From: Planctomycetales bacterium
Lineage (GTDB): Bacteria > Planctomycetota > Planctomycetia > Planctomycetales > Planctomycetaceae
Reading direction: 5' to 3'
NCBI GenBank assembly: GCA_026400835.1
Contig: JAPLOA010000088.1
Span: 62,001-126,000 of the forward strand
Length of the DNA: 64,000 nucleotides
Below the pieces are notes generated by a model. It was not told the DNA's origin. It did no database searches and saw only the letters and a program-made list of their open reading frames with translations. Numbering within the stretch: the first letter of the stretch is position 1; each line of letters opens with the position of its first letter. This document shows positions 17,308-28,000 of the stretch, piece after piece. Made by a program: the position numbers and the translations under genes.

Positions 17308-18642
17308 TTATGGCTGCACGGGAATTTTCAGGCTGTGAGATTCTCCTTTTCGGAGAACACCTATCACCACCGTCTGTCCCGACTTTTTCTGTGTCGCACC
17401 ATATCGCAGCAGATCTGAATCAGTCATCAAGTCAGACCGTCCGTCGTAAGATACAATCAGATCATCTTTCTGAAATCCTGCATTTTTCCCGGCTGCATGC
17501 GCACCGTAAAGGCCCACGTGCTTAACTTTCAGCAGCATTCGTTCTGCAGCAATTCCGGCCTCAGTTCGTTCCTCGGAGGAAGCCGTTTCGAAAACGAGGC
17601 CCCCCGTCACCATTCTCCGCAAGCCCCACGCACTGACTCGCCAGGAGATGTCGTCGAGGTTTCTCCAGCCAGAGGCAAGAGGAACGGTCAGGGTCTGCAA
17701 TTTTCCGTCGCGATCTATTTCAGCCTTGAGCTTACCGCCGGCACTGGGAATCCCATTCAACACCCATTGGATATCCGCAACGGAAAGTATGGGCTGCCCA
17801 TTGATTTTGACGATCGTATCCGCTGGCTGGAACCCAGCTTCAGAAGTCAATGAACCGGGCACAACGTCCTTGACCGTCGCGCGGCGAGTGGGGTCAAGAA
17901 TCAGCCCCAGAGCTTTGGGATGTGGATACGGGTTGAGAATCTCATCCGGGATTGGTTTATTTTGTGATCGATAGTGTTCTCGAACTGCGTCACCAATCTG
18001 ATGACAATGAATGCAGCTTTTCACCACATCGCCGGAGTAATTCAGCGAACTTGTGTACTTATCCTTCAGCGAAGGAAACAATTCCGGTCGTTCAAACAGA
18101 GGTTTGGGCCCCGTCTTTGCGGCCAAAGAATTCTTGTTGGCGGGATAGTCGGCATGCAGATCCAGGGCACCCTGCAAAGCTTCGGCGAGCCCCTTTAAGG
18201 AAACATCACCGACCCATTCAGTACGATGAGATCTGGTCCCAAATCGACCATAGATAGTTTTGTCCGCATTCAGCATGAAGACGGCAAAGGACTGGTCGGT
18301 ATCGTACTGAAACAGAGACAGATCGAGCCCGTTGGTCGAGACGACCCGGACGCATACGAACTTCTCCAGCAGCGGCTTCAAAACGGGATCTGTGTCCACG
18401 AGATCGTCATCCAGTTTGACACATTCTTCGCAGGGAATGCAGCGGAGCACCACCACGATGGGCTTGCCCGTTTCCTTCGCCTCCTGGAAAGCCTTAGGGA
18501 GGTCGTTATAGATCCAGAAGCCCTCCTGAGTCACCCGCTGCTGATCTTCACGGACCTTTTGATCCCGAGTTTTCTTTTCCTGACCGGAGGAAATCCCCTG
18601 GGAGAGGCACATCAGAATCGTCAAAATTGAAATGATCCGCAT
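17308..18642 (-). CDS. Thioredoxin-like/PDZ protein (resembles Trx7/PDZ (seleno)protein family)
   Basis: A 444-residue secreted protein. A signal peptide (1-20) is followed by a thioredoxin-like domain (about 40-165). Its redox motif reads CIPCEEC, with Cys68, Cys71 and Cys74, giving two overlapping CxxC pairs. A CIHCH segment at 210-214 fits a CxxCH haem-attachment motif. Two PDZ-like modules follow, at about 235-315 and 355-440. I recognise this layout as that of planctomycete Trx7/PDZ proteins, some of which carry selenocysteine at the redox site. Here all positions are ordinary cysteine and no in-frame TGA is involved. A periplasmic redox or metal-handling role is an inference. It lies 157 bp upstream of the cyclophilin lipoprotein on the same strand. 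Confidence 0.78.
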   Translation of the reverse strand: MRIISILTILMCLSQGISSGQEKKTRDQKVREDQQRVTQEGFWIYNDLPKAFQEAKETGKPIVVVLRCIPCEECVKLDDDLVDTDPVLKPLLEKFVCVRVVSTNGLDLSLFQYDTDQSFAVFMLNADKTIYGRFGTRSHRTEWVGDVSLKGLAEALQGALDLHADYPANKNSLAAKTGPKPLFERPELFPSLKDKYTSSLNYSGDVVKSCIHCHQIGDAVREHYRSQNKPIPDEILNPYPHPKALGLILDPTRRATVKDVVPGSLTSEAGFQPADTIVKINGQPILSVADIQWVLNGIPSAGGKLKAEIDRDGKLQTLTVPLASGWRNLDDISWRVSAWGLRRMVTGGLVFETASSEERTEAGIAAERMLLKVKHVGLYGAHAAGKNAGFQKDDLIVSYDGRSDLMTDSDLLRYGATQKKSGQTVVIGVLRKGESHSLKIPVQP

Positions 18643-19077
18643 GTTCAGATTCTCAGTCTGCCGTCAAAAAAACAAAATTCAGCGTCGCCGCAGGAGATTC
18701 TGCAGGAAATCTGGTCGTTTCGCCAGTGACCTCATTGGCACAATAGTGCTGGATGTGGAAACGTATTTTGACCATCTTCCCTGCCCGATACGACCAACAG
18801 TTGCGGCAGAATTTGCCGAGGTTAACTGGGGGTTTGATGGACTGTGTTGGGTAGCGAACCTTTCCACGTCTGATCTACGGAATCCTGTCTAAACAAAATG
18901 GGATTGCGGGTTTCTCTCAACCCATTGGAAACGTTGTTCCGAGTCTAGGAAGCGATGACTTCTGTTCATCAGGGGGCTTCCTGCGCTCCGGACTGTATGT
19001 TGATCAAGTGAGTTTGGATCAAGTTAACGTCGTTCGAATGAGTTTCTCAGGTCTGTCTGCATTTAGGTAACAGCACC
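18643..19077. other. Upstream region of the giant surface-protein gene
   Basis: 435 bp between divergent genes. The 8-mer GATCAAGT occurs twice 15 bp apart (19002-19009 and 19017-19024), 54-76 bp before the start codon, and could be a regulator site. No clear -35/-10 pair is visible, and small frames here are not credible. Confidence 0.45.
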
Positions 19078-22000
19078 ATGCTATTGAACACATGGCTTTC
19101 AGCCGCCCGACTTCATTTCACTCAGAAATCCGGTGCTCGCCGAGCTGCTCGTTCAGCGTCGCGAAATTCCGTCAGGACGGAGTCATTGGAAGCCAGATCT
19201 CTGCTGACAGCTTTGGTCATCAATCCGGACACGAGAGCCGGTTATCTGAACGCTGCTGGCGGTATCGAGGTGGACGATCTTGACATGGCTGGCAAGGACG
19301 GCCTTGTGATCGAGGGATTCACGATCTCGCCAACATCCGGCGATGCGATTTCGATCAACCTGTCCGGAAGGACCTTGAAGAATCTCACAATCGAGTCCAT
19401 CCTGGTGACTCAGTATTCAACACTGGGTTTTGATATTGATCTGACCAACATCACCGGTCTGCATACCATTTCGATTGAAGACGTTGACATCCGAGGCACA
19501 GCGCGGGGGATTGATCTGACATTAACGAACACGGACGTTAATGCTCTGACGATTGAAGACTCCCGGATTCCCGGCCTGAAAGTCAGTGCGTTAAACGGCT
19601 CTGATATTGGCGAGAGCGTTGTCACTGAAAATACAATTGCCGCCGGGGCGGGCGTTGAGGGTATTTTGCTGGACGTAAATGCCGGGACCGCGGACAACTT
19701 TCATATCATTGACAATGCACAAATCTCCTCGGTGAATCGTGACTTCCTCCGCGTAAATTCCACGAACGCTCCCGTGGACGGACTGCAGATTCTGGACAAC
19801 AGCATTGGCACGGTTACTCAGGGTGCCGGGCTGATCTTCCGGGCTGAAGGTGACACGTTCGAACAATCAATGGTGCTGACGAACAACTCCACGCAGGGGG
19901 AATGGCTGCAAACGTTTGTGCTCGACCTGACGGCTTTGGGTCTGGAGTTCGATGCGACCCTTCCGACAGGAAAACCATTTACGGCATCAGCGGCCAGTCA
20001 GACTCTGACAGGGTTTGTGAGTTCAGTCGTCAGTGCAGACAAGAAGAAGTTGACCCTGACCTTTGCTGATTTTGCTCCCGGCGAGTCGATCCCATTTGTA
20101 ATCGATATTGACCGTGCAGGCGGTCAGGCTGCAGCCATTTTCGGCGACGACCTGATTGGTGCAGACATCACCACCACGATGCAGAATCAGGCCAAAACGG
20201 CCACTCGTTTGATCACCGGACAAATGGTTGGCGATCCTAAAAAGATTACGGCCTCGGAGTTTGCAATCGGTCCGCGGACTGCCGGAACGACGCAAGGCAT
20301 CGTCATTGATGTCACAAACTCCCCGACGACGAACATGTTGATTCAGGGAAACACGGTGCTCGGATCGCCGGGCCACGCGTTACTGCTGGACGCCGACGCA
20401 TTCAGCGATATGACCGGGGTCATCAAGGGCAATGATTTCAGTGGAGCTGGTCGAGACGGTATCCGGTTCAACATGATCGACAGCAACTTCACCGGTGCTG
20501 TTCTTGAGAACGTTATTCAGAACAACGGTGGGAATGGAATCGGGGTTCTGCCAACGACTTCGCGATCTGGTGTTGTGGAGCGAGTTCAGGATCTGAATTC
20601 TGTCGTGGTCACGACCACGAATCATGGTTTGGTCACCGGAGATCAGATTATTCTGCAGGGATTGGTTAACGACGATCCCGCCGTTAATCATCCGGGAAAT
20701 GGCACACAGACAATCACACGCATCGATAACAATCGTTTCCGGCTCAACGGGGTTAACGGAACCCTGCCGGGTGTCAGCTATGCGGGCGGCGGTGCCTGGT
20801 ATGTTCCTTTGGTTCAGCCGAGCGGCGTGTCACGTGGATTTGTCACTGTCGATATGCAGAACACGGTGCCTCAGGGAACGATTAGAGCAGCGACAAACGC
20901 AGGGCCGATTGCGATTACGTCGCCAAACCACGGACTTAAGTCCGGCCAGCGAGTCCGAATCAGCAATGTGAATGGAAATACAGCTGCAAACGGAGTCTTC
21001 AAGATTACCGTCGTCGACGCAAACACATTCCGGCTCGACGGTTCGACAGGCAACGGCGTCTATGTTCCCGGTAACGGATTTGGCACATGGAAAGCCAACG
21101 TCATCACTGCTGCGGCAAATTCGTCCAGCCTTGTGATCACTTCAGCAGGTCACGGCCTGAAGACAGGAGAAGAAGTTCGAATCTCCGGAGTGCTCGGAAA
21201 CTCTGCTGCGAACGGTGTTTTCAAAGTGTCTGCACTGACGGCTGATACGTTCAGCCTGATTGGTGCGGTCGGCAACGGTACATATGGCGGAGGCGGAACG
21301 TGGGTTCGGCTGAACGAACTGACATCGACCGGTGACGTGCTGCCGCAGCGAATTGGCAAGAACGTTATCAATGCAAACGGTGGCGCCGGAATCTTTGTCG
21401 ATGTTGCAGTTGGCACGATGTTCAACGGTGATATGGTTGCGAATACGCTGAAAGGCAATTCACAAACCGGCATCAACGTCAAATCCCATAGCTTTGGGCA
21501 AGGCACTTCTCTGCCGTTTGCTGCAACAAACAAGTCCGCTCTGCCTGCACTTCAGGACATCGGCTACAGCGTCAACATTGGCACCAACGCTCCCGGTGAT
21601 GGCAACATCCTGGAGCAGAATTTGCGAGCTGGTATTCTGCTGGAAGCATTGGATTATGGCACGGCCGGATTCAACGTCGCAGGAAATACGATTTCCAAAG
21701 GTGTCAATGATGTCAATGACGGAGACCTGTCGACCTCCGGCGACGGGATCGTTATCAACCTTGAGCAGGATCGATCCACCGTTGAGTCGATTGCGTTGTT
21801 TGCGGAATCGGTGATCGACAGTAACCTTATCGGAGTGGACGACGGTGGAAATGCCGGACACGGCGTGCGTTTTGAGATGGGAGAACGCACGAGAATTCAG
21901 GACCTGAGACTGACGAATACGATTTTCCTCAACAATGCCCTCGACGGTTTCCATTTCCGTCGCAGTTCTGATGCTTACCTGAATTCGCTCGTGATCGAAA

Positions 22001-25000
22001 AGAACCGATCCACGAACAACAAGGGCGACGGCTTTGATATCTTCTCCAAGAACACGATCAAGGACGAGCAGGACTTTTATATCAATGAAAATGTCATTGA
22101 TAATAATCTCCAGTACGGCGTTCGAATGGAATTCCAGGCCGACGTTCGGGCCTTCGTCCAGTTCAATCGCAATTCGGTGACAGAAAACGGCAGCGTTTTG
22201 GCCCCCACTGACCTACCCATTGGCTTCCACCCGAACGACGGAGTGGCCGGGTCGACTGGTCTGGCCGGCGGCGTTGGCATCAAAGTATTCGAGGAAATCG
22301 GGCTACGATGGACGATGGCCGATACTCGCATCGACAGAAATATTGGCGATGGTTTCAGCATCGACGCTTTGAACCATGATGACGTTCTGACGACGCACTT
22401 TGACGCCACGAATTCTACGTTTAATGAAAACACATTAACGGGTCTTCGCAATCAGGGAACATCGTTCGGATCCTTCACCGTTACTGGAAGTCAGTTTAAC
22501 GACAACCTCGAAGACGGCGTTCGCATGGTTTCGGTCACGGACAAGAATGACACCTTGTACCAACGCCGGATTGGCGGCCGAGACATTGATGTCAGCGCCC
22601 TGAACAATCAGTTTATGGGAAATGGCCAGAGTGGAATCCAATTGGGCCAGGGTGTTTCCGCTGTCTTCGGTGACGGAACCGTCGCCAATGCAAATTACTT
22701 CAGTGGCAACAGTGAAGACGGCCTGAAGCTGACGCAGCACAACAGCCCTCATGCAGACAGACTGGGTTTGCGACGACTGATTCAAACCAACCGCAATTAC
22801 TTCCAGAACAACGGCAGCAACGGGATCGACATTGGTCACGACGCTGGCAATACCACGTTCCCGACGCTTCGCGAACCTGGAAATGGCGAACATGGCGATG
22901 AAGTAGCGACCGACATCAACGTCGTAGTCAACAATGCTGTTGTCAGCGGCAATAGCGGAGATGGCATCGAGTATCTTGCAGATTCGCAATTGGAAGTGCC
23001 ACGTGTGACGGGCGGAGGACAGGATGTGGGCTTCCTGGCCCGTTCATCGCTGACGGTAAGCAACAGTCGAGTGGCTTCAAACATTGGACGCGGGATCGAC
23101 ATTCTGAACCGCAGGAATTCAAACAGCTACGTTTATGTCATCAACAACGATGTTTTGAGTAACGGTGACGAAGGCATTTATGTCGTCAATGCGGCGGCCG
23201 GTTCTCAGCTTCAGGGTTCGTCTGCGGACGTACTGGCTGTTGAAGTTACGGATACGGTCGGCGGACAGATTGAACTTCGAGTTCAGGACAATCTGATCGA
23301 ATCCAACGGGAACGCGACGGATCGTTCGCGAGTTCAGCTTGAAACCACCCCCAGTGATTTCTTCGGCACGGGGCGGGACAAAACCGGGCAGGCCTATAAT
23401 GGCACCAGAAATTCCCTTGGGGAACTGGTGAGTGACTGGGCTCCGAACACCGAATTGATCCCTGGAACATTGGGTGGCCTTGTCGTTCGCGTGGGATCAC
23501 TGGATTCCGTTGGATCATTGGCCGCGGCAAATGCGGGCTTCGAACTGGGACAGTCGGGGATCGACGCCGAAGTCTGGAATAACTCGTTTGACGGTAACTT
23601 TGGCCCTGACGTCTATTTCGACAGCTTTACTTCGGGATTAGCTGGCCAGACGCTTGGGGGCTTCAATGCGGCGCAAGGATTCGGCTTCAACGGAGTCAGG
23701 GATCCGCTGTCTCGCTTCGACCTGTCCTTCCGCAGGAATCAGGGAAATCAACTGGACGTGATCAACGGATTCGCCTACCAGGACAACTGGGAATCGAAGT
23801 TCAAATCCCGAAACGGAGTCGGTAATCCTCCCACATCCTCGGCCCCAAACGACAGCCTTACGCTCGATGATCCGGGGCATTGGGATCAGGAGCCTGGCGA
23901 TTTGTGGTCTCGTAAACGTAACATGACAAGAACGAGCGGTCGGATCGACAACAGGATGGGAGACGTTCCTGGCTCGCACAATTTTGTGGACCCCGGCGTG
24001 AACTGGAGTTATGACGGTACAGGGACGTCAACGTGGCGAGTGGAATCGGACTTCGACTTTAATAACTTTGGACAGTCCAGCTCCACGGACGGCTACAGCA
24101 ACTTCTATACTGAAGTCAATTTCCTGGATGGACAGTTTTTCCCGGATAGCCCATGGTCGTACCAGTGGGATACCGGCATCAACACCGGATCATTCACGGG
24201 GCAGACCCCGTACTCGCTGTCTCGCGGAGATATCTTTAACGTTCGAGCCGGCGAGAATCCAATCGTTGCTGACGAACTGGACGACAACAACGGCTTCGTT
24301 TCTGCCTTTGACTTAGGAAGTATCGCCGGGGCTGGAAACGTCGTTAATGATCGCACTGTGGACGGAAACCTGAACCTGAACGTGAAGGGTGATCGCGACT
24401 ACTTCCGATTCACTCCGGCCGGGACGGGGGCTCTCGATGTGAATCTTGATGTTCTGGACGGCCTTGGTGACAACCTGCGGTACATGATTTATGAGGTTGA
24501 TGCGACAAACCGCACGGAAGAGGTCGCTAAGTTTCTGACTCCGAACCAGTTGCCAGCCTATGTTACCGTGAATCCCGGTGGCAGTTCCACGATGTCAACA
24601 ACTGTTGTTGCCGGACGCGAGTATGTCATCGAGATCCTGTCTGATGAATTCGCGAGCACAGGCTTCACCGCGAATGGCAAGCCTTTCAATTACGGAACGA
24701 CACGTAGTTACCAACTGTCTATTGATGCACCAGCCGCCCCTCCAGGCGGTGCCAGCAGCCCGAGCACAAGTGGAGCTGGTTCAGGTGCATTTTCAGGCGG
24801 GTCGGTGAGTGGCCCCGTACCATCGGTCGAATCCGGAGGAGCTGGGGCTGGAGCTTCTGGTGCCAGCATCCCAGGTGCACGACCAACAGCCGCATTTGTG
24901 GCGGTGTCTCCCGATCCACGTTCCACGTCAGCGGGCGGAGTCACTCTGAACTTCTCTGAAGACGTGGCCGGCGTTGATATTGCCGACTTCAGCCTGACCA

Positions 25001-28000
25001 GAAACGGCGTCAGTGTGCCATTGACCGCTGGCATGATGACTCGAATCAGTGCCAGCAGGTACCTCCTTAACCTGTCCACCAATACAGCGACGGCCGGGAC
25101 CTATTTGCTCACACTGCGAGCCTCAGGCTCCGGTATTCTCGACTCGGAAAATCTGGCACTGCTGACCAATGCAACGGAAACCTGGGTGACCAGTACAGCT
25201 GTGAACACCGTTGCGGATACCCCTGACACAAATCTCGGAGACAGGTTGAGTCTTGACATTAACGGCAGCGTCTCTCTCCGTGCCAGTGTTATGGAAAGCA
25301 ACCAGGTTCCGCACCTCGATGAGATCCAGCTGGGTTCCGGACAATACGTGCTCACTCAGCTCGGCCGTTTTGAAGATGATGCTCTGACAGGGGACCTTGA
25401 CATCAAGGGCTCAACAACCATCCGCGGGGTGAGCGCTGCAGCAACGATCATCATGGGTGCCGACATCGACCGAATTTTCCATGTCTTCCCGCGGGCCACA
25501 TTGACCCTCGAAAACCTGACCATTCGTGGCGGTGAAGCATTCGATGGAGGAGCCATCTTCAATGAGGGCACAGTCATCCTGCGAAATGTCAACGTGCTCG
25601 ACAATGAGGCATTCAATCAGGGTGGAGGGATCTTCAACGCTCCAAACTCGGTCCTTAATGTGTTCGGCTCCTCCATCGACACCAATGTTGCTGGTTCACG
25701 AGGTGGTGCAGTCAACAATCTGGGCACTACAACCTACCTCAATACCACGATCGCACGAAACACCGCTATCTCACGCGGTGGTGGGATTTTCAATGAAGGC
25801 TCAGCAACAGCCAGCCTGATCAACGTGACGGTCGCCGGTAATACTGCGGCCTCTCGCGGAGCAGGTCTGGCCAGCGAAGGCTCAAGAACCAGCACTCTGG
25901 GCAACTCTATTATTGAGGCCAACGTCACCGTCGCACGAGTCCCTGCGAGTGGGGCAACGATCAATCGCGATTTGATGGGTGTTGTGATCTCTCTGGGGAA
26001 CAACTTTATCCAGGTTCTCGACAGTCGGTCGACAACGGCCACAACGGCAGGGTTGCTGACATCAGACAAGTTTGGCCGTGATGCGACTCCATTCGCCACA
26101 TTGACCAGTGCTCTGGCTCGTGGTGCAAGTAACGGTGTAGGGTTCCGGGCACTGATCCCAAGCCGAGCTGCGGTTGATGGCGGAAGTAATTCGGTTTACC
26201 CAGGTTCGAACCTTCTGTCCCAGAAAGATGCCATCGGCAACCCTCGCCTCATCGAAGGCAACTCTGATGGTATTATTACGATCGATGCGGGTGCAGTTGA
26301 GCATCTCGTGAACACTCCGGTTGCCATTTTCACGGCCACGCCAAATCCAGCGGCATTCGGTGATCCAGTCTCCTTTGATGGTCGTGGTTCGACACACCCA
26401 AACCCCGCGGTTGGCATCATCGTGCTGTGGGAATGGGATTACGACTTCAACGCGACTAACGGCTTTGTACCGCGGCTGACGGGTTCAACCGCCAGCAGGA
26501 CCTACCCGTCTTCACCGAAGACAAACTACACAGTAATGCTTCGCGTGACGGACAACTTTGGCAACGTCGGCTTCTTCTCCCGTGAGATCGTCATCGGCAA
26601 ACCAACGACACCAGTCATCGATCGACCAGCTGCTGCTCGTCCGGGTGTGAAGCCCGTCACAACGGACCTGACACCGACTTTCCGCTGGACTGCAGACCCT
26701 GCGACCTATGACCTTGAACTCTTCAGGATTACAGGCACAAGCAGAGTTCCGGTATTCCCGCTCGTGTCTTTGACAACGAAGACCTATACCCCAACGACTC
26801 CGCTGGCCATGGGCGAGTATGAGCTGATTGTGACGGCCCGTAACAACAGCTTTAGTTCACCAAGTGCTCCTTACCGGTTCCTTGTGGGCGGAATGTCCGG
26901 GCTTGCTCCAACAGGAGATACTTTTGACCTGACACCAAAGTTCCGTTGGGGAAGTGTCATTGGCTCTTCACGGTACGAACTTCAGGTTCGACGTGTTCTG
27001 CCGACGGTCGTGCAGGGAGTCGTCAGTGAAGCGTTCATCTCCGACACTTCCTTTGAGCCAACAACTTCACTCGGCCTTGGAAAGTTCGAGTGGCAGGTGC
27101 GAGCTTACGACATCGACGGTGTGGCTGGTGCGTGGAGCAGCGTACAGACTCTCACAATCAAACAAATTGCGATGACCACCCCGGGACCGGTTACGGTGGA
27201 CACGACACCGACGTTCACGTGGACCAACATGGACTCCGGCGATGGAACAACCAGATACGAATTCTGGCTGAACAGGATCGGTGGCCAGGCGAAACTGATT
27301 GTCGAGCCTTCACTGTCGACGACAAGTTACACTCCGACGACTCCGATTCCAAACGGCACCTACGATGCGTGGGTTCGTCCGTTGTCTGCGGATGGAGAAG
27401 GCGGATTGTGGAGCTTTACTCGCCGTTTTGTCATGGATTATCGCGTTGGACCGGTCACTTACGCCCCTGTCGGGGTTTCGACAGATACCACGCCAACATT
27501 TCGCTGGCAGGCCGCCGACGGTGCCTCGGGATACAACCTATGGGTTGATAATCTCAGCACCGGCGTTGAGAAGACGATCTTTGTCAGAGTTCCGCAGCAG
27601 GCCAATTCTGCTGAGATCAGCTACACACCAACAGTCGCACTGACTGCTGGTAATTATCGCTGGTGGGTTCAGACTGTCGCCCCTTCAGGTCTCACGACCA
27701 GCTACAGCGCTGGTACTGACTTTAATGTGCCGGTTCCATCGATCCTTTCTCCCCGAGGTTCAATTGCCTCAAATCTGCCACTTTTCAGGTGGAGTGGCGT
27801 GACCGGCTATGTGTCCTATGAACTATGGGTTGATAAAGCAACGAGTGGAGCTAAAGAGGTCCTGAGGGTCAAGGGGATCACCACAACGTCTTATCAGACA
27901 ACATTGCCTCTTGAGAATGGTGACTTCAAAGTCTGGGTTCGTGGCTACGATAAAGACGGCAACATTTCTCAGTGGAGTGGACCTGCGGACTTTACTGTTA

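Noticed and set aside
17308-18642. Selenocysteine in the thioredoxin/PDZ protein
   Set aside because: The redox positions are ordinary cysteine codons, no in-frame TGA is present and no SECIS-like need arises.
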